Positions 43,240 through 53,849 of a stretch of 64,000 bases of DNA are shown here, piece by piece (the first letter of the stretch is position 1; every line of letters starts with the position of its first letter). Under the pieces are notes generated by a model. That model did not search any database, had not been told where the DNA came from, and saw nothing but the letters and a program-made list of their open reading frames with translations. Location: the NCBI GenBank assembly GCA_022606425.2, contig JAHDVF020001552.1, positions 434,001 through 498,000 on the forward strand, read 5' to 3'. The stretch comes from Lepidostoma basale (Eukaryota > Arthropoda > Insecta > Trichoptera > Lepidostomatidae). The position numbers were made by a program, and so were the translations under genes.

Positions 43240-43900
43240 ATTTTCGTAAGCTCAAAATACAACATGATCATATCCATCCCAAAAACGAAGTGTATGACAT
43301 TCTCAAGAAATCAACTGAGATGCGAAGTCACCGTACGTCAGGAGGAAAATGAACAGGTGGACCAATTCAGATATCTCGGAAGCGAAGTAACCAGCTCTAC
43401 TGACCTCCCCAGAGACGTAAGGTCACAGGTGGATGGGGCCTGAAAGATGTCATATGGAGAAACAAGGACTAAGGACTGACAGCGAGGTACGCATCTATAA
43501 GACCTGTGTGCGACCAATTCTCACATATGGCATTGAATCGAGGGCAGACACTGTCAAGACAAAGAACATGCTCAGGACAACCGAGATGAAAACACTCCGC
43601 GCTATAGCTGGCAAGACCCTACGTGATCGAGTTAGGAATACAGCAATCCGAGAAATCTGCGAGGTCTAAGATGTGGTCAGATGGGGACGTCAAAGACGGC
43701 GATACTGGCATCAACACGTAGAAAGGATGAGCTCAAATAGGATACCACACATAGCTCTCCATGGAACGCCAAACGGACAACACCGACCAGGAAGACCCCC
43801 GATACGGTGGAGAGAAAGCTGGAGTTCAGCGTCTCAAGAGAACCCGCCTGAAATAACAGACTCCTGACTCTACCAAAAGTGAAGAAGAAGAAGAAGAAAT
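43240..43900 (+). mobile_element. GAA-tailed RTE-like LINE, longest copy
   Basis: Frames give TKCMTFSRNQLRCEVTVRQE, VDQFRYLGSEVTSSTDLPRD, TDSEVRIYKTCVRPILTYGI, LRTTEMKTLRAIAGKTLRDR, VRNTAIREICEV, WGRQRRRYWHQHVERMSSNR, PGRPPIRWRESWSSASQ. A one-base deletion near 43440 and a stop near 43669 break it. Tail GAAGAAGAAGAAGAAG at 43882. Confidence 0.88.
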
Positions 43901-43964
43901 TTTCGTCTTAAAATGCAAATTCACTTGTATAAATATGTCACAGCGATTGAATCTCTTATTCTTC

Positions 43965-44205
43965 TTCTTTTTGTCCTTCTCCACCGACTCTATCGCATGC
44001 CTGATGCCTAACATCATCCCAAGTGAGGCCTACTGCCTTAACCTCGTCCTGTAGGGCTCTTCTCCAGGTGGCTCTAGGTCTGCCTCGCTTCCTCTTTCCC
44101 CCCGTAGGAGACCAGTCTAGTGCGCCCTGAGTGATGCAGGCTGGGTTCCGTCTCAGAATGTGACCGATCCACTGCCATTTGCGTCTAGCGACTTGCGTCA
44201 CATCG
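43965..44205 (-). mobile_element. RTE-like LINE C-terminus
   Basis: Open frame: MTQVARRKWQWIGHILRRNP, LDWSPTGGKRKRGRPRATWR, LTWDDVRHQACDRVGGEGQK, EEE. Matches the piece at 50613-50795. Confidence 0.82.
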
Positions 44206-44214
44206 ATTGAATAA

Positions 44215-44660
44215 TATAACTAATTAACTAACCATCACGCCGTTTCCCCTAAGGCGTAGGCAGAGAACATGTACCGCCATACTGCTCTGTCTTGATTTAC
44301 CATTTTAGGTTTCTTTACATTCATACATGTTCGTACATACATTCATTCATACAAATACGCTCGTCGATTTTTCCGACTTGTGACCGCCTTTTAGTATTCG
44401 ATTAATTTGGTCGTGTCATGCTTTCTTTGTTATTGCGAGGCTTCCCTTTCAACACAAATGCTTGTATACAACATTTTAACCATCCTTCTTTCGTCCATTC
44501 GTTCCATATGCCCAAACCATCTCAAAGATCCTTTTTTAATTTTGCTAATGATGCAATCATCTGCCTTACATGTCTTTCTTATTTCATCGTTCGTTATTCT
44601 ATCATATATCATTTTCCCGCCCATTCTTCTCAGTGATCTCATTTGTACGGCACTTGTCTT
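44215..44660 (-). mobile_element. TAAC-family RTE-like LINE, second subfamily
   Basis: TAACTAACCATCACGCCGTT terminus, then coding end with MRSLRRMGGKMIYDRITNDE, KKGSLRWFGHMERMDERRMV. Divergent from the 11627 copy. Confidence 0.8.
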
Positions 44661-44689
44661 ACATAATAATACAAATTTTAATTAAATAG

Positions 44690-44835
44690 TCCATTGTTTT
44701 GGCCGAAACACTATGATACCTTAACATTTTAATATTAACTGTTAAATTAAATAACTTTGTTTTTTGTATCACAATTGTGTTTTATTTTACGCGACAGCTG
44801 TTTCATCAACCTATGTTGACATCATCAGGTCTGGT
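44690..44835 (-). ncRNA. Hammerhead ribozyme candidate, family 2
   Basis: Same core as 16478-16625: CUGAUGA (44823-44829), stem II GUCAAC/GUUGAU, GAAAC (44801-44805), ACAGCUGU, C. Outer motif GGCCGAAACACTATGATACC at 44701. Intact core, weak proximal stem I. Confidence 0.75.
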
Positions 44836-44994
44836 GTTACAATAATATATCAAATGTCAAAGTTTCGTGATTTTTCGAATCTTTATGTGTATTTGTTCCT
44901 TTGTCAACTTTTTTTTTTTTTTTTTTTTTTCGTTTCACATGTTTTGAATCATCGGAAGAACTATGTAAACGAGTATACATCGTTCTCCCGATAG

Positions 44995-45110
44995 TAAAAA
45001 TGTAAACCCACAGAAACGTCTAATAGTTCTCATTTCTACCGCGTTTATTCTGCCCTCATCCTTCTTCTGCCAGCTCCATGCTTCGCTTTCAAACATATTC
45101 TGAAAAAGAA
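44995..45110 (-). mobile_element. TAAC-family LINE fragment
   Basis: SEAWSWQKKDEGRINAVEMR, TIRRFCG. It overlaps in family position with the 44215 copy, so it is a separate insertion, not its continuation. Confidence 0.7.
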
Positions 45111-45519
45111 CGATATTTATATTTTTTATTCTACATTTTAATACAATGAAAAAAAAATGTTTATTCTTTATGCTCGGAATAAGAATGGTACTTATACACT
45201 TATATATTATGTACATGTTTGTTTGAACACATTAACACATTTGGCGTCGTAAAATGGTGTTCATATATTGCCATTAATATTATCAGAGTGTTTATGATGC
45301 AATTCCAGTATTTATGCATTACGCACCTTACAGGAAATTGGAAAACATCATATCCGGTAACACGGGATGTAAATTGAATTTATTGGGCTCGGTAATGTAG
45401 TCTTCACAATGTGTAGTCCCCCTTTAATAAAATGTATCTTTCTGAATTCAATACTTCAATGTGTATGTATCAAGATTTAAAAACATTGATAATATTAATG
45501 CAAACCCTTATGCATAGCT

Positions 45520-46043
45520 TGGAGCTGGCAAAAGAAGATTAACTGCTGGACTCTTAAGCTAGTGATTAACTTCACTAGCTTAAGAGTCCAGAAAGAATCT
45601 AGTATAAACTCTGCTAGACAGTCTTCAAAGCTCTACATAGAACGGCTCCAAATTATATATCCGAACTCTGTATAATAGATAGCCCTAATACAAGGAAATC
45701 CACACGTCGCGTCGCTCGGTGAACTCCTCGGCAATAGGAAGATTAGTAGAGCCAAAGCGTTGTCCTAGTACAAATTTCGGGGATCGAGGAACAATCTTCC
45801 TTCACACCTCAGATGCATAAATGATCCGGCAGACTTCAGATCTAAGTTGAAAACACGTATTTTTCATATTTCATACCCAATTGAAAACCTGTATATTTTG
45901 TTCTATTATACTATCTAATCGATCGCGAATATCAATCAGATGCAGTCAATCATTTAAAATGCGTCTTATAGTGCCCTTGAGGTGATTACATCACAAAAAC
46001 GGCGCTTTAAAACATAGCATATTATTATTATTATTATTATTAG
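45520..46043 (+). mobile_element. CR1-like LINE 3' end with ATT-repeat tail
   Basis: Reads KFRGSRNNLPSHLRCINDPA, DFRSKLKTRIFHISYPIENL, matching the LP-x-HLR, D-x-FR-x-x-LKT end of CR1/L2-type proteins; then GTGCCCTTGAGGTGATTACA and an ATT run at 46021-46042. An internal palindrome lies at 45546-45591. Confidence 0.75.
45546..45591. repeat. 46-bp palindrome, 20-nt arms
   Basis: CTGGACTCTTAAGCTAGTGA and its exact reverse complement, separated by 6 nt. Confidence 0.9.
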
Positions 46044-46044
46044 G

Positions 46045-46335
46045 AATAAATATACGGCAGATGATTGCATCATACGTAAAAATAAAAAAGCATCCTTTTG
46101 ATGGTTTGTACAGATGAAAAAAATGGTTAAAAAGTTGTACACAATCAGTGTGAGTGAAAAGAGAAGTCAAGGACGACTGAGGAAAGCATGGTATGACCAA
46201 ATTAATAAATCATTAAAAGACGGCTTCACTCAAAGTCGGAAAAATCGATGAGCGTGCATGTTACGATGAATGAATGTAGAAGAAGTTCGAGATTATGTCA
46301 GGATAGAGAAGTTTTGATGGTAAGTTAGTTAAATA
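46045..46335 (+). mobile_element. Degenerate TAAC-family LINE fragment
   Basis: GCAGATGATTGCATCATACG, AAAAAGCATCCTTTTGATGG, GGACGACTGAGGAAAGCATG, TGAATGTAGAAGAAGTTCG. Second subfamily (like 44215). Confidence 0.68.
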
Positions 46336-46339
46336 ATAT

Positions 46340-47040
46340 TAAAGATATTTGGTTTTGATTTGCAGAATATTTTATCCCAAAATCAACGTTAATTATTTTA
46401 ATGTTATAAATATCTTCATTCTCAAAGTCATTTAATTTACGAACGGAATATTACATATCTATGCAATAATGCCGCATAGTACATCGAATCCGTAGAATAT
46501 ATCATTTATCTAAGTAAATTTAGTTTTGTATGTAAATGACACGCCATCTCTCTGTCAACGCCATAATCGTGTTGAGATAAACTTTCCAAGGAAATTGGTC
46601 TTTGAGTAAATCCAAGGTCGATCTCTTGACATTGCAAATTTCATCGCCTTTGATCTTTTGGGTTTAAAAAAGCGTTTATATTAACAATCATTTGCAAAAT
46701 TCACAAAGAAACTTCACTTATCTTTAAAAAATCACAAGACAAAAATGCGTTTATTTTAGTGTCCTTTTTTATGTTACACATGATTTTTTTGTAGAAAATA
46801 ACAAGTCTACGTGATATCTAGTTGGTTCTCAGTCCTAACGTTGTATTTTGTTTTAATTACGTACAAATTGTTCTATTGTATTCCCCTTGGTTGACAACTC
46901 TTTACGATTCACAAACAACTCAATTAATTTCTTCACACATCCTTAAGATAACAACACAAACTAGACAGTAACTAGACAAAAAACTTGTTCTCTCACAAAA
47001 TATTATAAAATCCACATAAACGTATCGTATTAATTTTTAG
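46340..47040. other. AT-rich intron, nothing recognised
   Basis: No signature found. Confidence 0.5.
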
Positions 47041-47044
47041 TCCT

Positions 47045-47185
47045 TTCTTTTGGCCGAAGCACTATGATACTTCAACATTATTAACTGTTAAATTATAAAT
47101 CTCTGTTTTTATGTATCACAATTTTATTTTTATTTTTCGCGACAGCTGTTTACACAACCTACATATGTTGACATCATCAAGTGTT
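47045..47185 (-). repeat. Family 2 hammerhead unit, decayed
   Basis: GGCCGAAGCACTATGATACT outer motif; core reads UUGAUGA and UAAAC on the - strand, so two core bases are lost. Confidence 0.65.
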
Positions 47186-47379
47186 ACAATAATATATCAA
47201 ATGATCAATTTTCATGATTTTTCTAACCTTTATGTGTATTTGTTCCTATGTCAATTTGAATATTCTCTTTGATATAATTTTAGTAACCTAATTAAAATTA
47301 ATTAAAAAAACGGTTAGTTACTATTTATAGGATACATAAAAACAAGGTTTTATAATTTAACAGATTATATTTATTGTTT

Positions 47380-47655
47380 TTTTTTTTTTTTATATACATA
47401 CTTAGTATACAACACTCACTTTATTAAAAAAATTAAAATTATACACCAAACATATTTTGGACTAACAAACCGGATTTATAAATGATTTTAACATCTGTCA
47501 AAACAGACCACATTTATATTCATATAATATAATTTATTTATATTTGTATAATATCACTGATGAAGGGCTTGTTAGTCCCTAACATTTTGGTGTTTAATAT
47601 ATATTTTTTTTAATAAAGTGAGTGTTGTATACTAAGTTTATAAAAAAAGAAACAT
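47380..47655. repeat. Inverted pair of family 1 units, decayed cores
   Basis: Left half - strand (ACATATTTTGGACTAACAAA), right half + strand: CUGAUGA at 47557-47563 is intact but GAAAC has become UAAC. Ends TATACATACTTAGTATACAA and TTGTATACTAAGTTTATAAA are complementary. Confidence 0.72.
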
Positions 47656-47659
47656 TAAA

Positions 47660-48535
47660 CATTTACAACACAAAGTTATGGCGAATATAGAAGAATACTT
47701 TATATTCATTTTTATTAATTATTATTTAAAGAAATCGTCAATCGTGCAGTTTTACAAAACGATTAAAAAAGTTATAATCTTTATTTTTACTGAACGTCGA
47801 TTACATACGGACATAATTGATGTTGTTTTAAAACATCCTTTATCGGCGCATAGGCTTACGTAAAACGTTGTTTTTTTCATTTTATTATCAACATTTTAAA
47901 CCAACCACCACAGTTTATTGTTCGGATATTTCTACCAGGAGACAATAAATGTCAAATGTTCACACAACCGACACATTTGTTAGTAAATAAATGTAATCAT
48001 TTTTTAAGGTTTAATCCCCTGGCGGATTCGTAATACCAATTCCCACAGCATATATATCTGGGGAGGAAAATTTAATCAGGGTCCATTTCTCTGTTTTCGT
48101 CCCTAAAGCGAGAAGGGATAAGCAGTTCTCATCTCCAGTCTAATTAAGTTACTTTATAATTTCAATTATAAAAAATGCAGACGGCGAAGCCAAGGGAATT
48201 ACTTTCGTTTGTAAAGAAAACTTTATCATGAAACCAATTTTAAAACCAACTGCGCACTTGTGGAACTGTTGGTTTGGCTTCTGAAAATTACTTCGGATGG
48301 CTGTGGAATGCAATGATCAAATAACATTTATGAGGCTTTCTACCATATATTACGACTACATGGATATGTTTATTTATTATTACCCTGAAATATGTGTCTT
48401 ATAAAAATGTGTAAAAACGTATTTCATATCCATGTTTGAAGATAATTTTAAATTAATAATTTATTATTTATTAAAGTATTCTAAACTTTTACTATCTGCA
48501 ATGCTTAGTGGCAAATATTCATTTATATATAATAA
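47660..48535. other. Intron sequence, nothing recognised
   Basis: A frame at 47678-47863 has no family signature. CGAGAAGGGATAAGCAG at 48110 may be a LINE scrap. Confidence 0.45.
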
Positions 48536-48537
48536 AA

Positions 48538-48698
48538 AATTTCAATGTATACAAATACTTGTAGACAACGCCTCGACCACTATATTCTGTTTCCAAATAA
48601 TTTACATCTTCGTCTCTATTGAGATACAATTAATTCTTAATGATTAACCCGTAATGGGTAAAATCCAGTATTTGTCTACAAGTATTTGTATACATTAA
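48538..48698. mobile_element. Compact MITE with both outer ends (TGTATACAAA family)
   Basis: Starts TGTATACAAATACTTGTAGA and ends with its exact complement at 48676-48696. It defines the outer terminus of the family. About 160 bp. Confidence 0.78.
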
Positions 48699-49115
48699 AA
48701 AAAACAAAATGTTGTATGAAAACTGGTCAAAGTTAAAAGCAGTTAAAAATTTGAGAGTTTTCTCCAGGCGTTGTCTAGTAATGTGTGATAATTGGGTTGA
48801 TATCCTTTCACATTACATTAATAAAGATTTTCTGCTTAATGCTTACATCTAGTCTCAATAGATGGCGCTAGTGAAAATTGAACTAAAATATGCGAAATGT
48901 TTCTCAAAATGGTAGCATATAAACAACTTTAAAAAAAAAAATTGTCAGACGTGGTGTTCGTAAGAAGGGCGGAATGGGGGATGTTGTATTACATTAAGTC
49001 ATCGCTTAACCCAACCCATGACAGGTCAAAAGTCTTGTAAACGCCTCGACCACCATATTCTGTTCCCAAATAATTCAAATCTTCGTCTCTATTGAGATAC
49101 AATTTATTCTCATTT
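48699..49115 (+). mobile_element. Longer MITE-family body copy
   Basis: Shares TCTCAATAGATGGCGCTAGT, GAAGGGCGGAATGGGGGATG, CCATGACAGGTCAAAAGTC and CGTCTCTATTGAGATACAAT with 6018 and 34545. Ends 110 bp before the exon at 49227. Confidence 0.7.
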
Positions 49116-49226
49116 ATGTATCTTTAGAAACTGTTTTATTATTTTACGTTATATTAATCTAGTCTTAGCTTAAATTTTTTTTAATGAATATAAAAAGGTA
49201 TCTTAAAACTTTTCCCTTTATTTTAG

Positions 49227-49371
49227 GTGTTCATAAAATCCGAGCTGAAAGTGGGAGTCATCTATGTGAAGGAGGGTCAGTACACTGAGGAGGAAATCCT
49301 GGACAACAATGAGAACTCGCCCTTATTCGAGGAGTTCCTTCAGGTTCTCGGGGATAAAGTCAGACTCAGAG
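49227..49371 (+). CDS. Rapgap1: Rap-GAP family protein, N-terminal part of the Rap-GAP domain
   Basis: This internal exon starts in phase 0 after TTTATTTTAG and ends in phase 1 at G|GTGAGT. It encodes 48 residues beginning VFIKSELKVGVIYVKEGQ, then T-EEE, N-E-x-SP and EFLQVLGDKV. This is the opening of the Rap/Ran-GAP domain, where family members share GVIY-x-K-x-GQ, EEE and F-x-EFL-x-x-LG. The pattern is closer to Rap1GAP than to SIPA1-like proteins, which usually have a Y-C-x-AGQ variant. The exon joins the 29791 exon across a 19255-bp intron and the 57252 exon across a 7880-bp intron, with reading frame kept at both junctions. There is no stop codon or frameshift, so the gene looks intact here. 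Confidence 0.92.
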
Positions 49372-49499
49372 GTGAGTGTTGAATTTCATAAGTTACTCGT
49401 TTAAATTTTAAAACGGACTTTTAATAATACGAAAAATGTTGAAATAGAATCTTATTGCATGAAGTGAAAGACGTTTATTTGATTTTTAACTGTCTTTTC

Positions 49500-49800
49500 A
49501 AAGCAATAAATGCAGAGAGGATGCACCGCCATACTGCTCTATTCTGACATACCTCTCTAGCGTCCTCTACCTTCATACTTCCTAACATGCACCCTGCAAT
49601 GCTTTCCTTAGACTTTCACGGTTTCTTTTTCCACTTACACTACTTGTATACAACATTTTAACCATTCTTCTAGAAATTCACTATGGAGGCCACCTTTGCT
49701 TGAGTGGATACATTTCTATTTGCGGTGATGACTTTGAGAGCCCCATTTATTTTGTTAAAGGCAGTGACCCTTCTTTCGATGTCTTTCTCCATATCTTGTA
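49500..49800 (-). mobile_element. TAAC-family LINE with internal deletion
   Basis: Terminal coding part joined to an upstream segment reading DMEKDIERRVTAFNKINGAL. The same internal junction type occurs at 62810-63070. Confidence 0.65.
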
Positions 49801-49824
49801 AACATGCTTAATTGTATATAAATT

Positions 49825-50355
49825 GTAACTAACTAACTAACTAACTAACTAACCAACCATCACGCCGTCTCCCCGAAGGGGTAGGCAGAAAGAATGGACT
49901 GCCACACTTTTCTTTCCTGACATATTTCTCTCGCTTCCTCAACATTCATACATCGTGTCATGCACGCGCGTCGATTTCTCTGACTCTCACATGGCCGACA
50001 TTCAATATTTGATTTATTTGATCGTGCCACGTTTTCCTCGGTCTTCCTCTATTTCTGGTACCATTTACATCATTAACATATAATTTTTTTACCATTCTTT
50101 GTTCATTCATTCTTTCCATATGTCCAAACCATCTTAATGATCCTTTCATTATTTTGTTCATGACACCATCATTCGCACCGCATTCACTTCTTATATTTTC
50201 ATTCGACACTCTATCATACACAGAATATCACACATTCGTCTAAGAGATCTCATTTCTACTGCATTTATTCTACTTTCATCCTTCCTTTGCCAGTTCCATG
50301 CTTCACTTCCATACATAAGGGTCGGTAGAAGAACACCATTGTGCACTGCCATTCT
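49825..50355 (-). mobile_element. TAAC-family RTE-like LINE with long TAAC tail
   Basis: Seven TAAC-like units (49828-49856) then the CACGCCGTCTCCCCGAAGGG terminus; coding end has YDRVSNENIRSECGANDGVM, NKIMKGSLRWFGHMERMNEQ, RNRGRPRKTWHDQINQILNV and upstream KQRKDESRINAVEMRSL. Very close to 11627-12113. Confidence 0.85.
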
Positions 50356-50612
50356 AGCTTTAAATTATATGATACAATATAAATAAATATTAAGTTACAT
50401 TTCGAATTATAAGAACCATTTTTATCTTTCTTTTATTTTCTCTTACTCTCCTTATGAAGAATGTTTCTTGTGCTAAGGAGAGGTGTTTCTGGAGGATTTC
50501 TCTTATGTCACAGTAATCAAATCAGTTAATTATCTCAACAGACATTACAAACAATATTAATGTTTAAGCCATCTATTGAGTACAGGTAAAATATTATATA
50601 TATACAATATAA

Positions 50613-50795
50613 TAAAAAGTCTCACATCCGAACGGATGGAAAGGATCCACCTGGAGAAGAGTTAACTACAGGACGAGGTCAAAGCAGCAGACCTCACTTG
50701 GGATGGTGTTAGGTATCAGGCACGCCATAGATTTGGGTGGGGAAGGTTCCTTGAAGCCCTACGCACCACGGAGGTGTGACAGAACAAGAAGAAGA
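50613..50795 (+). mobile_element. GAA-tailed LINE fragment nested in a LINE
   Basis: GGATGGTGTTAGGTATCAGG, CACGCCATAGATTTGGGTGG, ending CAAGAAGAAGAAG. Same end as 43965-44205. Confidence 0.75.
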
Positions 50796-50845
50796 AGATT
50801 ACCAGGAACGCATGAGAGATGGTTTGACATTAGTAAGACAAGATT

Positions 50846-51100
50846 CAGTGGTAAGAGCTCTGATTCCCATCCCGAAGGTTCTGGGTTCGATTCCCGGCGA
50901 TGGCAGTGTGATTGTCACACTGTCTTTGGTCTGGCGTAGAATTCTCGTGACAATAAAATGGCGTTAGATTGGCTACCCGTCACATGTTACGAGAATCAAT
51001 ATATCAGCTTAAAAAAAAACAAATTGTATACTTTAATTGGGTTCAAGCAACCTGTTGTATACGTAAAAAAAATATATATATAATAAAATAAAAATAAAAA
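50846..51100 (+). mobile_element. tRNA-derived SINE nested in a LINE
   Basis: 5'-truncated head, B box GGTTCGATTCC, body AATAAAATGGCGTTAGATTG, tail TTTAATTGGGTTCAAGCAAC, CTGTTGTATACG. AAGAT borders both sides, a likely target duplication. Confidence 0.83.
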
Positions 51101-51169
51101 ATAAAAAGATACTCTCTAAAGACAAGGGTATTTGTCTTCTGAACGCAAATTCACTAATATGAAAGATGT

Positions 51170-52120
51170 CACTAAATTCTTGTCGCAAAAAAGTCACACT
51201 TGACCAAATTTCAGGTTTTAATTTAAAGTTTGTATTTTTTGTATGAAACTTGATTTCTGAGCTCTTCTGAGAGAGCATTAAACAATTATTGTCCAATTTA
51301 TATCAATCGCGTAAAAGTATCGCAGCGGGACTACGTGGCTCCGTATTTATTATGATATTCAACAACCACTTTCGATAATAGACAGCTTGTTGCTTCGAGT
51401 AGATGGATTCAATTAACCTAAATTTCGTATTCCATTATACCAGGGAAACCCATCACCGTTCATTAAATTGTATTCTCTCTGGCAAAAAAGTTCTCCGTGA
51501 GATTGTTAGAGCATTTTGATAATACGATTGCATTTCAATGAGTTTGCGTCATTAATGTATTCAAGTTACGTACCCACGAAACAGCTGTATCCAAAATTGG
51601 GTTTCAAATTATAAAACTTAATTAGTCGTTTCATTGTAATTACTGAAATAAAAATTAACTTTATTATTTAAATTGTATTTAATATGAATTCAAACTGTAT
51701 TTTTCCACTGCTGAGTATGTTATACTTCTCTGGACGGAAAGTATTAAACATTCTCGTCTGGAGAACTAATATAATAGACAAATTAAAATTTCACAGAATA
51801 CATGAGGTAGAATACAACTAGAGAAAAATGTATTATACTCGTATACTGTGTTTGAATTTTTTAGAGTGAGCGTTGGTGAGTGATTTCGTGGTTATTTTTT
51901 CAAAGAAGTAAAGAAAACTAAACATTATAACAATGGCAAATAATATGTCGTAAACAAATACATCGCCTGTCAAACACAGTATTTAATACACATATCATTA
52001 TTCGGGAATTCACCAGTATTCCACCGATTAGAAATTTAAAGAAAATGTGTGGCGATGAGATTGCAACCCATCACACCGCGTCTCTCGCGGGGGCGAAAAG
52101 AGAAGGATGGAGTGCCGCAT
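51170..52120. other. AT-rich intron, nothing recognised
   Basis: No signature found. A possible LINE terminus in - orientation (CATCACACCGCGTCTCTCGC) is at 52070. Confidence 0.45.
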
Positions 52121-52129
52121 CGGTTAAAG

Positions 52130-52200
52130 AGTGGCAGTCTATTCTTTCTGCCTACCCTTTTCGTGGAGACGGCGTGATGGTTAGTTAATTAGTTAGTTAC
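52130..52200 (+). mobile_element. Terminus of a TAAC-family LINE, + orientation
   Basis: TCTATTCTTTCTGCCTACCC, GGAGACGGCGTGATGGTTAG, TTAGTTAG. Adjacent to the reversed terminus at 52070, so two termini face each other. Confidence 0.7.
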
Positions 52201-53144
52201 ATTATCTGCTAATAATGGTTTACAAAATAAGATATATAAATAAAAAATCAAATTGTATTTATAACGCAACTCGCCAATGTTAATGAAACCTCGTTGTGAT
52301 AAAACGATAAACGATTTTTAAGTTAATATATTACTTTAGTTAGTAAATGCTTTTCTGGTTATTGTACATATGTCAAACTTTTAGACATGATATACGAAAA
52401 GTTTGAACAACATCACAAATTAAAATATTTCGTGATTTAATATTCATCGTTCACGGAATTCAACTTGCAAATTTAAATTAGAATCCTCGGAATACAAACA
52501 TAAGAGCAAGATTAATTACAGAACCGGCCAGGTCTGAAAAAGCCCTTCAAGTTACTAATTTCTCTACAGAGTCGGCTAGACGATAACGGAAGCAGATCGC
52601 TCATTCTGGAACGAAAGGAAATGATGCCACTGTTATACGAGTATACAAAAAAATAATAATCAAACACATTTTATGCAATCTCGCACTCTTTTTAACAAAC
52701 CTAATTGATAGTTGAAGTATTAGTTTTGTAAAACTCTATTGTTAATTGGATATTACTTATATAATTTATATGAATTAAATCCAAGTTAAACCACTGCCAA
52801 TCGTGTTTACTATTAAAAACTAATTATTATAATTTTCATTTGTATTCTTCTTCCTAGCCTATGATTAAATTACTTAGTTTGGTGGGACCGTTTTTTTAAG
52901 ACTCTTGTTAAAATTTCGTATCCACGTCAACTCTCATAGAAAAAATCGGTCGATCCCATGTATTCTTGTTTTAATATCCATTTATTTTTGTATTTTCAAA
53001 TCACAGACATGATCCATCTTCAAAAATCAATAAAGTTTAGCTATATCTCTCCGTTTGGTAATCTGTTGTCATAATATTTCAATATCTAATCATCAAATGT
53101 GGTACAGAAAGCAAAGGGAAACCACTTCTCCCACGATAATCTAT

Positions 53145-53455
53145 GAAACGGACAGACAAGAACTAGATTATCTGTAATATACAGTCGACGAGTATTAAGT
53201 TTCTTTGCCAGAAGAGACCTGGATTACCTGGAAAAACGTTTTGTCACAGAAAGTGTTCTAGACAAAAGAAGTAGAGGCAGATCTCCTGCGCGGTGATCAG
53301 ATTTAGGAGATGACTGGGGCGACCTCTACTAGTCGGTGCAGGTTACGAAGAACAGAATGGATTGGAAGCGTTTTGTTTTAGCAACGGCCTCTTGGTGGAT
53401 CACATGCCTCAGTTATGAAGAAACGATGAAAGAAGAAGAAAAATCATAATTTTAT
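53145..53455 (+). mobile_element. GAA-tailed RTE-like LINE fragment
   Basis: FFARRDLDYLEKRFVTESVL, DKRSRGRSPAR, MDWKRFVLATASWW, tail AGAAGAAGAAAAA. Matches the RTE end (FGH-x-x-RRD, RGR-x-P-x-RW). Confidence 0.68.
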
Positions 53456-53539
53456 CAATAAATTAAAATATTCTTATTTAGTCTGTGATTACTAATTGAA
53501 ACACTGTTTTTCTCACTTTTCACTTTGTGTTAATTCAAT

Positions 53540-53845
53540 AGTTCATTGTCTTGATCGAAACACTATGATACTTCAACATTCTAAACTTTTTAATTAAAAA
53601 ACTTTGTTTATGTATCGCAAATTATATATTTTTGTTTTATTTTTGCGACAGCTGTTTCGTCAAACTATGTTGACATCATCATTTGTTACAATAATCTATC
53701 GACTAGAGAGTTGATAGATCATTGTAACACCTGATGATGTCAACAAAGGTAAACGAAACGGCTGTCGCGAAAAATAAAAAATATGTACATTGTGATACAT
53801 GAACACAGTTTTTTTAAATAAACAGTTTATTGTTTTAATTCATAT
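53540..53845. repeat. Inverted pair of family 2 hammerhead units
   Basis: Left (- strand) is decayed at one base (AUGAUGA for CUGAUGA). Right (+ strand) is complete: CUGAUGA 53731-53737, stem II, GAAAC 53755-53759, ACGGCUGU, C 53766. The two meet at CTATCGACTAGAGAGTTGAT. Outer ends ACTTTGTTTATGTATC and its complement pair. Confidence 0.8.
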
Positions 53846-53849
53846 TCAT

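Larger units (their letters stand above)
50515..51165 (-). mobile_element. Jockey-like LINE 3' end split by two nested insertions
   Basis: Pieces 50515-50612, 50796-50845 and 51100-51165 join to match the 3' end of the copies at 30010 and 61915. They are separated by a LINE fragment (50613-50795) and a SINE (50846-51100). Confidence 0.75.
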
